NCBI RefSeq assembly: GCF_012926525.1
Contig: NZ_JABBNI010000023.1
Location: 1 to 61,321 of the forward strand
Length of the DNA: 61,321 bases
Source of the DNA: Clostridium muellerianum
Lineage (GTDB): Bacteria; Bacillota; Clostridia; Clostridiales; Clostridiaceae
Direction of reading: 5' to 3'
Shown here: positions 50,980-59,586 of the stretch, piece by piece
Layout: each line of letters begins with the position of its first letter
How positions within the stretch are numbered: position 1 is the first letter of the stretch
Translations under genes and position numbers: made by a program
Notes under the pieces: generated by a model
What the model saw: the letters and a program-made list of their open reading frames with translations, nothing else
Databases searched by the model: none
Told to the model about the DNA's origin: nothing

Positions 50980-51927
50980 ATGTTAGAGATAGAAAAGCCT
51001 AAAATAGAATGTGTTGAAGTTAGTGAAGATGGTTCCTATGGAAAATTTGTAGTGGAACCATTAGAAAGAGGTTATGGTATCACTCTTGGTAATGCATTAA
51101 GAAGAATTCTTCTTTCTTCTTTACCAGGAGTTGCTGCAAACCACATAAAAATAGATGGTGTACTTCATGAATTCTCAACTGTTCGTGGAGTAAAAGAAGA
51201 TGTTGCTGAATTAGTTTTAAACATAAAATGTCTAGCTTTAAAGATGAATGGAGAAGGTCCTAAAACTATTTATATAGATGCACAGGGCCCAGGAGAAGTT
51301 ACTGCAGGAGACATAAAGACAGATGAAGACATAGAAATAATTAATAAGGATTTACATATAGCAACTCTTGATGATGATGGAAGATTATATATGGAAATCC
51401 AAGTTAGTACTGGAAGAGGATATGTTTCTCAAACAAAGAACAAATCTGAGGATATGCCTATAGGTACTATTGCAGTAGATTCAATCTATACTCCTATCAA
51501 AAGAGTCAACTTTGTTGTAGGAAATACAAGGGTAGGCCAAATTACTGATTATGATAAGTTATCTTTAGAAGTATGGACTAATGGCACAATAATGCCCGAT
51601 GAAGCTATAAGTTTATCAGCTAAAATTCTTATAGAGCACTTTAAATTATTTATGACATTAACTGATCATGCAAATAATGTTGAAATAATGGTTGAAAAAG
51701 AAGAAGATAAGAAAGAAAAAGTTCTTGAAATGACTATAGAAGAACTAGATCTTTCAGTTAGAAGTTATAATTGTTTAAAGAGAGCAGGAATAAATACTGT
51801 TCAAGAATTAACAGAAAGAACAATGGATGATATGATGAAGGTTAGAAACCTAGGTAAGAAATCCTTAGAAGAAGTAGAGCAAAAACTTGAAGCCTTAGGA
51901 TTATCTTTAAAACAGAGTGAAGAATAA
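50980..51927 (+). CDS. rpoA: RNA polymerase alpha subunit
   Basis: 315 residues. N-terminal assembly domain ([19 protein letters not shown]) and C-terminal domain with [18 protein letters not shown] that binds UP elements and activators. ATG at 50980 follows AAGGAGGG. Confidence 0.98.
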   Translation: MLEIEKPKIECVEVSEDGSYGKFVVEPLERGYGITLGNALRRILLSSLPGVAANHIKIDGVLHEFSTVRGVKEDVAELVLNIKCLALKMNGEGPKTIYIDAQGPGEVTAGDIKTDEDIEIINKDLHIATLDDDGRLYMEIQVSTGRGYVSQTKNKSEDMPIGTIAVDSIYTPIKRVNFVVGNTRVGQITDYDKLSLEVWTNGTIMPDEAISLSAKILIEHFKLFMTLTDHANNVEIMVEKEEDKKEKVLEMTIEELDLSVRSYNCLKRAGINTVQELTERTMDDMMKVRNLGKKSLEEVEQKLEALGLSLKQSEE

Positions 51928-51982
51928 AAAAGAATATTAACATTGTTTACTCAAAGAAAAACGAAGGTAAGGAGGTATAGAG

Positions 51983-52324
51983 ATGGCAGGATATCGTAAA
52001 TTAGGTCGTCCAACTGATCAAAGAAGAGCAATGCTTAGAAATCTTGTTACTAGTTTTTTAAAGCATGGAAAGATAGAAACAACAGAAACTAGAGCAAAAG
52101 AAACTAAAAACTTAGCAGAAAAAATGATCACTCTTGCAAAAAGAGGGGATCTTCATGCTAGAAGACAAGTACTTTCATTCGTAACTGAAGAGGAAGTAGT
52201 TAAAAATTTATTTGATGAAGTAGCTCCTAAATATGCTGAAAGAAATGGTGGATATACTAGAATATACAAAGTAGGTCCAAGAAGAGGCGATGGAGCTGAA
52301 GTAGTTATACTAGAGTTAGTATAA
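51983..52324 (+). CDS. rplQ: 50S ribosomal protein L17
   Basis: 113 residues, [20 protein letters not shown] opening; full family length. ATG at 51983 follows AAGGAGGTA. Last gene of the r-protein cluster; a terminator follows. Confidence 0.97.
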   Translation: MAGYRKLGRPTDQRRAMLRNLVTSFLKHGKIETTETRAKETKNLAEKMITLAKRGDLHARRQVLSFVTEEEVVKNLFDEVAPKYAERNGGYTRIYKVGPRRGDGAEVVILELV

Positions 52325-52330
52325 GATTTA

Positions 52331-52366
52331 GGGGATTAAGTAAACTAGCTTAATCCCCATTTTCTT
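52331..52366 (+). terminator. Terminator of the S10-spc-alpha cluster
   Basis: GGGGATTAAG (52331-52340) pairs with CTTAATCCCC (52349-52358), followed by ATTTTCTT. It starts 6 bases after the rplQ stop. Confidence 0.9.
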
Positions 52367-52416
52367 ATATATAAGTATATAAATAATTTGCTGCATTAAT
52401 TTAGCGAGGTGCTTCC

Positions 52417-53262
52417 ATGAAAGATAAGATGATAGAATGTAAGAATGTTATTTATAAGTATGAAAACGCTGATAAAAATGGAACAAAATTGGCTATTAAT
52501 AATGCTAGTCTTGAAGTGAAAAAAGGAGAGTTTCTGGTTGTTCTAGGAAGGAATGGTTCTGGAAAATCAACTATAGCAAAGCATATGAATGCATTGTTAA
52601 TTCCAACTGATGGGAAAGTGTATGTGAGTGGATTAGATACATGTGATGAAAAAAATGTTTGGACTATAAGAAACAAAGCTGGTATGGTTTTTCAAAATCC
52701 AGATAATCAAATAGTTGCAACTATTGTAGAAGAAGATGTTGCTTTTGGTCCAGAAAATCTAGGAATTGATCCTGCGGAAATAAGAAAAAGAGTAGACGAA
52801 TGTTTAAAAAGAGTAAATATGTATCAGTATAAGAAGCATGCGCCTCATTTACTATCTGGAGGTCAAAAGCAGAGAGTGGCTATAGCAGGAGTGCTGGCTA
52901 TGATGCCTGAATGTATAATATTTGATGAATCCACTGCTATGTTAGATCCATCAGGAAGAAAAGAAGTAATGAAAACTATAAAAGAGATAAATAGTAAGTA
53001 TGGTATAACTATAATACTAATTACTCATTATATGGAAGAAGCAGTAAAGGCTGATAGAATAATAGTTATGGATGAAGGAAAAGTTATGATGGAAGGTACT
53101 CCTAGGGATATTTTTAGTCAAGTTGAAAAGATGAAAAATATAGGACTTGATGTACCTCAAATGACAGAGCTAAGCTATGAACTGCGGGAAAGTGGCATAA
53201 ATATAAGAACAGATATATTAACTATAGATGAGATGGTGGATGAATTATGTCAATTAAAATAG
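52417..53262 (+). CDS. ecfA1: Energy-coupling factor transporter ATPase EcfA1
   Basis: 281 residues, ABC ATPase with Walker [11 protein letters not shown]-loop in FQNPDNQ, signature [10 protein letters not shown] and Walker B CIIFDEST. The DEST in place of DEPT is typical for EcfA1. One of two ATPases of the shared ECF vitamin-uptake module. Overlaps ecfA2 by 16 bases. Confidence 0.95.
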   Translation: MKDKMIECKNVIYKYENADKNGTKLAINNASLEVKKGEFLVVLGRNGSGKSTIAKHMNALLIPTDGKVYVSGLDTCDEKNVWTIRNKAGMVFQNPDNQIVATIVEEDVAFGPENLGIDPAEIRKRVDECLKRVNMYQYKKHAPHLLSGGQKQRVAIAGVLAMMPECIIFDESTAMLDPSGRKEVMKTIKEINSKYGITIILITHYMEEAVKADRIIVMDEGKVMMEGTPRDIFSQVEKMKNIGLDVPQMTELSYELRESGINIRTDILTIDEMVDELCQLK

Positions 53263-54101
53263 AAAACTTAACTCATGTGTATATGAAAGGATCTCCTTTT
53301 GAAAAAAAGGCATTAGACAATGTTAATGCTAATATCAATGAGGGAGAATTTGTTGCTTTAATTGGTCATACTGGTTCAGGAAAATCTACACTTATTCAGC
53401 ATATTAATGGTTTATTAAAACCAAGTTCAGGAAAGATCATAATAGATGATGTGGATATTACTGAAAAGAAAATTAATCTAAATTTCATAAGGAAAAAAGT
53501 AGGTCTTGTATTCCAGTATCCTGAGTATCAACTTTTTGAAGAAACTATAGAAAAAGACATTGCTTTTGGTCCTAAAAATTTAGGATTAAGTGATGATGAG
53601 ATAAACAGCAAAGTAAAGAAAGCTATGAACATGGTTGGGTTGGATTATGAAAGGTATAAAGACAAGTCTCCCTTTGAATTAAGTGGGGGTCAAAAAAGAA
53701 GGGTTGCTATAGCAGGTGTAGTGGCTATGGAACCTAAAGTCTTAATATTAGATGAACCGACAGCAGGTCTTGATCCAAAAGGAAGAGATGATATTTTAGG
53801 TCAAATAAAAGATTTACACAAAGCATATAAAATGACTATTATACTTGTTTCTCATAGTATGGAAGATGTAGCAAAACTTGCAGATAGGATACTAGTTATG
53901 CATGAAGGAAAAACTATACTTGATGGAACACCAACACAAGTGTTTAAAGAAATAGATACATTGGAAAGCGTTGGGCTTGCAGTACCGCAAGTTACTTATC
54001 TTGCAAGAGCCCTCAAAGAAAAAGGAATAAATATATCTGATGATATATTTACTATACAGCAAGCTAAAGCGGAGATACTAAGAATACTAAAAAAACGTTA
54101 G
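53247..54101 (+). CDS. ecfA2: Energy-coupling factor transporter ATPase EcfA2
   Basis: 284 residues. Walker [11 protein letters not shown]-loop FQYPEYQLF, signature [10 protein letters not shown], Walker [12 protein letters not shown]. Forms a heterodimer with EcfA1. Its ATG lies inside the end of ecfA1 and ecfT follows 12 bases later. Confidence 0.95.
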   Translation: MSIKIENLTHVYMKGSPFEKKALDNVNANINEGEFVALIGHTGSGKSTLIQHINGLLKPSSGKIIIDDVDITEKKINLNFIRKKVGLVFQYPEYQLFEETIEKDIAFGPKNLGLSDDEINSKVKKAMNMVGLDYERYKDKSPFELSGGQKRRVAIAGVVAMEPKVLILDEPTAGLDPKGRDDILGQIKDLHKAYKMTIILVSHSMEDVAKLADRILVMHEGKTILDGTPTQVFKEIDTLESVGLAVPQVTYLARALKEKGINISDDIFTIQQAKAEILRILKKR

Positions 54102-54113
54102 GGGAGCTAGTAA

Positions 54114-54920
54114 ATGATTAAGGATATTACAATAGGCCAATATGTACCTGGCGACTCTTTTATCCATAAGTTAGATCCACGAGTAAAGATATTAATATCT
54201 TTAATATATATAGTAGATCTATTTTTAGTAAATACCTTTAAAGGGTACATATTCATAATAGCATTTACTTTACTTTCAATAATTATATCTAAGGTTCATT
54301 TTAGCTATATATACAAAGGACTTAAACCAATACTTATATTAGTATTAATAACTGCATTATTAAATATTTTTATGACAGATGGTAAAAATCCGCCATTATA
54401 TGCTTGGAAATTTTTGAAGGTGTATAAAGAAGGTTTAGTACTTGCTGCATTCATGGTTTTAAGACTTGTATTTTTAATAATTGGAACATCGTTATTAACG
54501 TTAACTACATCACCAATAGAATTAACAGATGGTATAGAAAAACTTCTAAATCCACTTAAGAAAATAGGTGTACCTGCTCATGAATTAGCAATGATGATGA
54601 CTATAGCATTAAGATTTATTCCAACTTTGATGGATGAAACAGATAAGATAATGAAAGCTCAAATGGCTAGAGGCGCTGATTTTGAATCAGGAAATTTAAT
54701 TCAAAGAGCAAAAAACCTTATTCCTATACTAGTTCCTCTTTTTATAAGTTCCTTTAGAAGAGCTGACGAATTAGCAATGGCTATGGAAGCTAGATGTTAT
54801 AGGGGCGGTGATGGAAGAACTAGAATGAAGGAATTAAAAATGACTAACAGAGACTTTATTGCAGGAATAAGTGTAGTAGCATTGGTAGCTGTTTCTGTAT
54901 GGAGTAATACATGGCATTAA
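54114..54920 (+). CDS. ecfT: Energy-coupling factor transporter membrane subunit EcfT
   Basis: 268 residues with several membrane segments and the two EcfT coupling motifs, ARG in KAQMARGADFE and ARC in MEARCYRGG. Joins the ATPases to interchangeable substrate-binding S components, none of which is encoded here. Its stop overlaps the truA start by 10 bases. Confidence 0.94.
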   Translation: MIKDITIGQYVPGDSFIHKLDPRVKILISLIYIVDLFLVNTFKGYIFIIAFTLLSIIISKVHFSYIYKGLKPILILVLITALLNIFMTDGKNPPLYAWKFLKVYKEGLVLAAFMVLRLVFLIIGTSLLTLTTSPIELTDGIEKLLNPLKKIGVPAHELAMMMTIALRFIPTLMDETDKIMKAQMARGADFESGNLIQRAKNLIPILVPLFISSFRRADELAMAMEARCYRGGDGRTRMKELKMTNRDFIAGISVVALVAVSVWSNTWH

Positions 54921-55654
54921 CTAAAAATATTAAGTTATTAATTGAGTATGATGGTACTAATTATTGTGGATGGCAAAGACAAAATAATGGTGAATCAATT
55001 CAACAAAAAATTGAGGAAGCTATCGAAAATGTTACTGGAGTTTTTTCAAAAGTTATAGGATCTAGCAGGACGGATGCAGGAGTTCATGCCAAAGGATTTG
55101 TTTGTAATTTTTTTACGGAAAATTCGATACCTCCAAATAACTTTAAAAGGGCACTAAATGCTTTTTTGCCAGAAGATATAGTTGTTGTAGAGTCTAAAGA
55201 AGTAGATAAAGAATTTCATTCTAGATATAATAGTATAGGTAAGAGATACGTGTATACTGTAGTAAATGGATCTAATAGACCAGCCATAGAAAGAAATTAT
55301 GTATATTATTTTAATAAAACATTAGATATTGAACGGATGAGAAAAGCATCAAAGTATTTTTTGGGAACTCATGATTTTTCTGCATTTAAAAAGCAGGGAA
55401 GTTCTGTAAAAACATCTGTGAGAACAATAAAAGAACTTACAATAGATAAAGATGGTAAATACATAAGGTTTAGTATCACAGGAGATGGATTCCTATATAA
55501 TATGGTTAGAATTATAGTGGGAACCTTGTTAGATGTAGGAGTTAGCAAGTTTAACCCTGAAGATATTGAGAAAATAATTACTTCTAAAAATAGAGCTAAT
55601 GCAGGAAAATCTGTTCCAGCATGTGGATTAATTTTAGAAGAAGTGTTTTATTAA
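54911..55654 (+). CDS. truA: tRNA pseudouridine synthase A
   Basis: 247 residues. Catalytic aspartate in SSRTDAGVHA (about residue 52), C-terminal GDGFLYNMVRIIVGTL. Makes pseudouridine at tRNA positions 38-40. The ecfA-ecfT-truA-rplM order is conserved in Firmicutes. Confidence 0.97.
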   Translation: MALTKNIKLLIEYDGTNYCGWQRQNNGESIQQKIEEAIENVTGVFSKVIGSSRTDAGVHAKGFVCNFFTENSIPPNNFKRALNAFLPEDIVVVESKEVDKEFHSRYNSIGKRYVYTVVNGSNRPAIERNYVYYFNKTLDIERMRKASKYFLGTHDFSAFKKQGSSVKTSVRTIKELTIDKDGKYIRFSITGDGFLYNMVRIIVGTLLDVGVSKFNPEDIEKIITSKNRANAGKSVPACGLILEEVFY

Positions 55655-55684
55655 GGAAACTAAGTAATTTCAGTGTTTAACTTA

Positions 55685-55713
55685 TTGACACGCCAGGGAG
55701 ATTGTATTATAAT
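55685..55713 (+). promoter_or_regulatory. Promoter for rplM-rpsI
   Basis: Perfect TTGACA (55685-55690) and perfect TATAAT (55708-55713) at the ideal 17-base spacing, the best match to the SigA consensus in the window. Confidence 0.92.
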
Positions 55714-55724
55714 AATGTATGTTT

Positions 55725-55770
55725 GTATTATAAGTATAAAAGATCCACTAGCCCCGGATCTTTATATAGA
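55725..55770 (+). promoter_or_regulatory. L13-type ribosomal protein leader
   Basis: Just after the expected transcription start, AAAGATCC (55739-55746) pairs with GGATCTTT (55756-55763) around ACTAGCCCC, extended by A/T pairs. Location and form agree with the L13 leader known in low-GC Gram-positives, where L13 is thought to regulate rplM-rpsI. Confidence 0.8.
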
Positions 55771-55808
55771 GGTACGTATTTTGTAAAAGAATTTAGGGAG
55801 GTAAAAAC

Positions 55809-56243
55809 ATGAAATCATACATAGCAAAACCACAAGAAGTTGAAAGAAAATGGTATGTTGTTGATGCTGCTGGAAAGCCACTAGGAAGAGTAGCAAGCCA
55901 GGTTGCTTCAATATTAAGAGGAAAAAATAAACCTACATTTACACCACATGTTGATACAGGAGATTTTGTTATAATAATAAATGCAGAAAAGGTAGTTTTA
56001 ACTGGTAAAAAATTAGATCAGAAAATGTTAAGACACCATTCACTTTATCCAGGTGGATTAAAAGAGACTCCATATAGAGAGGCTATAGCAAAGAAACCTG
56101 AATTTGTATTCCAAGAAGCAGTTAGAAGAATGCTTCCAAAGGGCGTATTAGGAAGACAAATGCTTAAAAAGTTAAAAGTATACAGAGGTGCTGAGCATGA
56201 TAATCAAGCTCAAAAACCAGAAGTATTAGAATTAAGATATTAA
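55809..56243 (+). CDS. rplM: 50S ribosomal protein L13
   Basis: 144 residues, [20 protein letters not shown] opening and GMLP-type segment [21 protein letters not shown] at 55809 follows GGGAGGT. Confidence 0.97.
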   Translation: MKSYIAKPQEVERKWYVVDAAGKPLGRVASQVASILRGKNKPTFTPHVDTGDFVIIINAEKVVLTGKKLDQKMLRHHSLYPGGLKETPYREAIAKKPEFVFQEAVRRMLPKGVLGRQMLKKLKVYRGAEHDNQAQKPEVLELRY

Positions 56244-56268
56244 TTGGAAGCTGGAAGGAGGAGAAAAA

Positions 56269-56661
56269 ATGGCTAAAGTTCAGTATTTTGGAACAGGAAG
56301 AAGAAAAAAATCAATTGCAAGAGTAAGACTTGTACCTGGTGAAGGTAAAGTAGTAATAAATAAAAGAGAAATGGAAAGCTATTTCGGATTAGAAACTTTA
56401 ATGGTTATAGTTAACCAACCATTAGTTTTAACAGGAACTAAAGAAAAATTTGATGTATTAGTAAATGTACACGGTGGTGGATTTACTGGTCAGGCTGGAG
56501 CTATAAGACATGGTATTTCAAGAGCACTTTTAAAGGCTGATGAAAACCTAAGACCAGAACTTAAGAAAGCTGGTTTCTTAACAAGAGATCCAAGAATGAA
56601 AGAAAGAAAGAAATATGGTCTTAAAAAGGCTAGAAAAGCTTCACAGTTCTCAAAGAGATAA
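56269..56661 (+). CDS. rpsI: 30S ribosomal protein S9
   Basis: 130 residues starting [20 protein letters not shown] and ending [12 protein letters not shown], the tail that touches P-site tRNA. ATG at 56269 follows AAGGAGGAG. A terminator follows. Confidence 0.97.
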   Translation: MAKVQYFGTGRRKKSIARVRLVPGEGKVVINKREMESYFGLETLMVIVNQPLVLTGTKEKFDVLVNVHGGGFTGQAGAIRHGISRALLKADENLRPELKKAGFLTRDPRMKERKKYGLKKARKASQFSKR

Positions 56662-56662
56662 G

Positions 56663-56694
56663 AAAGAGAGAGGAATTTCCTCTCTTTTTTTATT
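56663..56694 (+). terminator. Terminator after rpsI
   Basis: GAGAGG (56668-56673), AATTT loop, CCTCTC (56679-56684), with flanking A-T and G-U pairs, running into TTTTTT. Confidence 0.93.
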
Positions 56695-56770
56695 GTAAAA
56701 AATTGTGTTAATTAAAAAGCGATATTAAGGCATAGAATATAGATGAAGTTTTATTTTAGGAGGGGTAATA

Positions 56771-57487
56771 GTGCGTTTTAAAAATAGAATATTAATGTTA
56801 GTTGTTTTAACTGTATCTTTGGGATTAGTTTCTGTATTTTATGTTAATATCAAATATTCTATGCCTATGTTTCATTTAAACACAAGTAGTAATGATAAAA
56901 AAAATGTAACCATACTTATAGATCCTGGCCATGGTGGAATTGATGGTGGAGCTGAGTCTAGAAGTGGAATTTTAGAGAAAGACATAAATTTGAAAATATC
57001 ATTAAAGTTTAAATCTGAATTAGAAAAGCAAAAATACAAAGTAATTATGACAAGAGAAGAAGACAAAGGATTATATGAAGATAATGGCAGAATAAGAAAG
57101 AAAAAAGTTGAAGATTTAAATAACAGATGTAAAATGAAAAAAGATAGCAAATGTAATATGTTTGTAAGCATACATCTTAATATGTTTCCTGAAGAAAAAT
57201 ACTATGGAGCGCAGGTTTGGTATTCTAAAAATGCGGAGAGTGAGAAGCTTGCAAAAATAACTCAGGAAAATTTACGAAGAGATTTAGATCCTAATAACAA
57301 GAGAAAAGAAAAGCCTGCATTAGATTCCTATAAAGTATTAAGATGTAATGATAGTATGCCATCTATACTTGTAGAATGTGGCTTTTTATCTAATCAGGTG
57401 GAAGCTGAAAAATTAAATACTAGTGAATACCAAGATAAAATAGTGAAGTCACTTATAAAATCAATTGATGATTATTATGAACAATAG
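56771..57487 (+). CDS. cwlD: Germination-related N-acetylmuramoyl-L-alanine amidase CwlD
   Basis: 238 residues. One N-terminal membrane or signal segment (about 6-26), then an amidase_3 zinc domain. Zinc ligands are expected at His in DPGHGGIDGG, Glu70-region EKDINL, and His in SIHLN; catalytic Glu lies in VECGFLSN. In spore formers CwlD strips peptides from muramic acid so muramic-delta-lactam can form in the cortex. Start GTG at 56771 follows AGGAGGGG. Located after rpsI as in Bacillus. Confidence 0.92.
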   Translation: MRFKNRILMLVVLTVSLGLVSVFYVNIKYSMPMFHLNTSSNDKKNVTILIDPGHGGIDGGAESRSGILEKDINLKISLKFKSELEKQKYKVIMTREEDKGLYEDNGRIRKKKVEDLNNRCKMKKDSKCNMFVSIHLNMFPEEKYYGAQVWYSKNAESEKLAKITQENLRRDLDPNNKRKEKPALDSYKVLRCNDSMPSILVECGFLSNQVEAEKLNTSEYQDKIVKSLIKSIDDYYEQ

Positions 57488-57510
57488 TAAAAAAATGTAA
57501 AATTGTAGAA

Positions 57511-57558
57511 ACAAGGCCTGATATTGTGAAAGAAAGCATTCAGGTCTTGTCATTTTTT
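57511..57558 (+). terminator. Terminator after cwlD
   Basis: ACAAGGCCTGA (57511-57521) pairs with TCAGGTCTTGT (57540-57550) with one G-U pair, followed by CATTTTTTAA. Confidence 0.88.
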
Positions 57559-57590
57559 AAGTAAAGTTTTATGAAATATTAGGTAGAAAT

Positions 57591-57619
57591 TTGTTGTTTT
57601 TTTATCCAATTGCTATCAT
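57591..57619 (+). promoter_or_regulatory. Possible promoter of a non-coding transcript
   Basis: TTGTTG (57591-57596) and TATCAT (57614-57619) are 17 bases apart, with a TGC extension directly before the -10. It points into the repeat element at 57650-57935, which has no gene. Moderate match only. Confidence 0.4.
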
Positions 57620-57649
57620 TATTATCACTTCCACTTTCTATCAAAATGG

Positions 57650-57935
57650 GGGATAGCTACTTTACGCCTGTAGATAAGATTTCCTAAGATTCGGATGGGT
57701 TAAATACCTAAATGGTATTTAACGAGCTTTGCTCAGGAACTAAATACCTAAATGGTATTTAACGAGCTTTGCTCAGGAACTAAATACCTAAATGGTATTT
57801 AACGAGCTTTGCTCAGGAACTAAATACCTAAATAGTATTTAATGAGTTTTTGCTTTGGAAAAAGTCATTCTTATAAGCAAAATCCATTTGAACCTAAGAA
57901 TTGCTTGATGTTTGAGTATGCAAACTTAGGTAAGT
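57650..57935 (+). other. Structured non-coding element between cwlD and the glm genes
   Basis: No gene is visible in 57488-58128. The central part has a long-range helix: AGATTCGGATGGGTT (57687-57701) can pair with AATCCATTTGAACCT (57881-57895) at 14 of 15 positions, counting G-U. This encloses a tandem repeat array. The right arm can instead form a local hairpin, ACCTAAG (57892-57898) with CTTAGGT (57925-57931). A CTAC/GTAG hairpin (57657-57673) precedes. Could be a structured RNA or a dispersed intergenic element; strand is assumed. Confidence 0.55.
57701..57860 (+). repeat. Tandem array of four 40-bp repeats (three perfect, one degenerate)
   Basis: Units at 57701-57740, 57741-57780 and 57781-57820 are identical; the fourth (57821-57860) is diverged. 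Each unit holds two inverted repeats: AAATACC-TAAAT-GGTATTT and GAGC-TTT-GCTC. There are no spacers between units, so it is not CRISPR. Unit length is not a multiple of three and no reading frame crosses the array. Confidence 0.95.
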
Positions 57936-58055
57936 TATGTTAATTAATTAATGTATTGGTAAATTGAAAAGTGTGTGTAATTATAGTAAAAATAAGTGTA
58001 CTCAAATATAGAAAATGACGAAATTTTCTTAAAATTGCATATTGACAAAAAGTTA

Positions 58056-58084
58056 TTGAAGTCAATTTTCAGGTGTGATATCAT
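58056..58084 (+). promoter_or_regulatory. Promoter for the GntR regulator and glm genes
   Basis: TTGAAG (58056-58061) and TATCAT (58079-58084) are 17 bases apart, with a TGA extension before the -10. A consensus TTGACA at 58042 has no -10 at suitable distance. The palindromic operator starts 11 bases after the -10. Confidence 0.65.
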
Positions 58085-58094
58085 TAAATCAAGA

Positions 58095-58110
58095 AATGGA
58101 CTAGTCCATT
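58095..58110 (+). promoter_or_regulatory. Perfect 16-bp palindrome, probable GntR operator
   Basis: AATGGACTAGTCCATT is a perfect palindrome lying over the expected transcription start and 19 bases before the regulator gene. GntR-family proteins bind short palindromes next to their own genes, so autoregulation is likely. Confidence 0.8.
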
Positions 58111-58128
58111 AATCCAATAAGTTTCGGG

Positions 58129-59106
58129 GTGATTGCTATAGAAATTAAAATAGATAAAGACAGTGGAGTGCCACTGTACTTACAGGTAAAAAAGCAAATT
58201 ATGAACTTAATCAAGACTGATACTTTGATGGTAGGCAATAAAATGCCAACTGAAAGAGAATTGTCTGAAAGGTTAAAAGTAAGTAGGAATACTATAAGTA
58301 CAGCGTATAACGAGCTGGAACAAGAAGGAGTTTTAAAATCCTATCAAGGACGAGGAACTTTTGTAGCAGAAGAAGCCAATCCATGGAAAGTACAAAACAT
58401 AAAAGAAAAGATAATAAAGTTTGTAGATTTAGGATTTGAAGAAGCTTTAGAAAGTGGTATGGATGCGGATGAGTTTTTAGAAGTTGTTATGCAGCGAGTA
58501 AGAGAAAAAAAGGAACTTATGAGTAAAATAACAGCATTATATGTTGAATGTAATATTGAACAAGCCAAAATGTTTAGTAAACAATTAATGGATAGTACCA
58601 ATATGAATGTTATACCATTTACTTTAGAGGATATAAGAACTGCAACAAAAGAAACTAAAAGCGTGATAGAAAAGAGTCAAGTAATAATAGCAACGTTTAA
58701 TCATGTTAACGAGGTAGTAAGGTTGACAAGACCATTTAAAAAGGAAGTAATTGGAGTAGCTATAAATGTTGATTTACAAACGATAGTTAAAATTGCAAGA
58801 TACCCTGAACAAACTAAATTTGGATTCGTTTGTATGTCTCAAGAGTTTATGTTTAAAGCTAGAGGTGCTTTAGAAAAAGCAGGACTTGCCAATATTGATA
58901 TTCAATACACAAATACAACAGATAAAGAGGAATTGGCAAAAATTGTGTCTAATTCGGATGTGATAATAGTATCTCCAGGTAGATATAAAGATGTAAAGGA
59001 AAATATTACAGAAGATAAGGAAACAATGAAGTTTTTATATAGCTTGGATGATAGTTCTGTAAAAGCTTTAAAATCAAAAATAATAGAATTAAAATATCAA
59101 AAGTAA
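58129..59106 (+). CDS. GntR-family transcriptional regulator (YtrA-like N-terminus)
   Basis: 325 residues. N-terminal winged helix of GntR type (about 8-78: GVPLYLQVKKQIMNLI, then PTERELSERLKVSRNTIS and SYQGRGTF). The C-terminal 240 residues are neither an aminotransferase (MocR) nor FCD or UTRA domain. They look like a two-lobed alpha/beta sensor (IIATFNHVNEV, IGVAINVD, VIIVSPGRYKD). Position directly before glmS, and an adjacent palindrome, suggest it controls glutamate mutase. The start is unclear: GTG at 58129 sits within the GGGGTGAT that looks like the ribosome-binding site, so ATT at 58132 or ATA at 58138 might be used. Confidence 0.85.
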   Translation: MIAIEIKIDKDSGVPLYLQVKKQIMNLIKTDTLMVGNKMPTERELSERLKVSRNTISTAYNELEQEGVLKSYQGRGTFVAEEANPWKVQNIKEKIIKFVDLGFEEALESGMDADEFLEVVMQRVREKKELMSKITALYVECNIEQAKMFSKQLMDSTNMNVIPFTLEDIRTATKETKSVIEKSQVIIATFNHVNEVVRLTRPFKKEVIGVAINVDLQTIVKIARYPEQTKFGFVCMSQEFMFKARGALEKAGLANIDIQYTNTTDKEELAKIVSNSDVIIVSPGRYKDVKENITEDKETMKFLYSLDDSSVKALKSKIIELKYQK

Positions 59107-59124
59107 AGGTTGGGGGGATTATTA

Positions 59125-59535
59125 ATGAAGACTTTAGTTATAGGTGTAATCGGTTCTGATTGCCATGCAGTTGGTAATAAAATACTACAACACTCGTTTA
59201 CACAAGCAGGATTTAATGTAGTTAATATAGGAGTACTTTCTCCACAGGAAGACTTTATTAATGCTGCTATAGAAACTAATGCAGATGCGATAGTAGTTTC
59301 ATCTCTATATGGACATGGTGAAATCGATTGTAGAGGCTTAAGAGAAAAACTTAATGAATCAGGATTGGATGGAATACTATTATATGCTGGTGGAAATTTG
59401 GTAGTAGGAAAACAAAAGTGGGAAGATATAGAGAAGAAATTTAAAGAAATGGGATTTGATAGGGTTTATGCACCAGGCACATCACCAGAAGTTGACATTG
59501 AAGATTTAAAGAAAGATTTAAAAATTGAAGATTAG
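59125..59535 (+). CDS. glmS: Glutamate mutase sigma (S) subunit
   Basis: 136 residues of the B12-binding fold. The base-off cobalamin motif DxHxxG reads DCHAVG near residue 11-16, with His as the cobalt ligand; [12 protein letters not shown] and [10 protein letters not shown] line the nucleotide-tail pocket. With GlmE it rearranges L-glutamate to (2S,3S)-3-methylaspartate, the first step of the methylaspartate fermentation. This is not the glucosamine synthase that shares the symbol. ATG at 59125 follows GGGGGGAT. Confidence 0.96.
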   Translation: MKTLVIGVIGSDCHAVGNKILQHSFTQAGFNVVNIGVLSPQEDFINAAIETNADAIVVSSLYGHGEIDCRGLREKLNESGLDGILLYAGGNLVVGKQKWEDIEKKFKEMGFDRVYAPGTSPEVDIEDLKKDLKIED

Positions 59536-59586
59536 AATATTAATTAAAAATAAAGGCTCTATGTGAGTAAAACAGGAGTGATTGAG

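Noticed and set aside
57701-57860. Possible CRISPR array
   Set aside because: Repeats are contiguous with no spacers, the units contain two hairpins, and no cas gene is nearby.
57488-58128. Cobalamin riboswitch before the glm genes
   Set aside because: No B12-box sequence or the associated arms could be found by eye on the plus strand.
58129-59106. MocR-type (aminotransferase-fused) GntR regulator
   Set aside because: The C-terminal region is about 240 residues, too short, and lacks the PLP-lysine motif region of MocR proteins.
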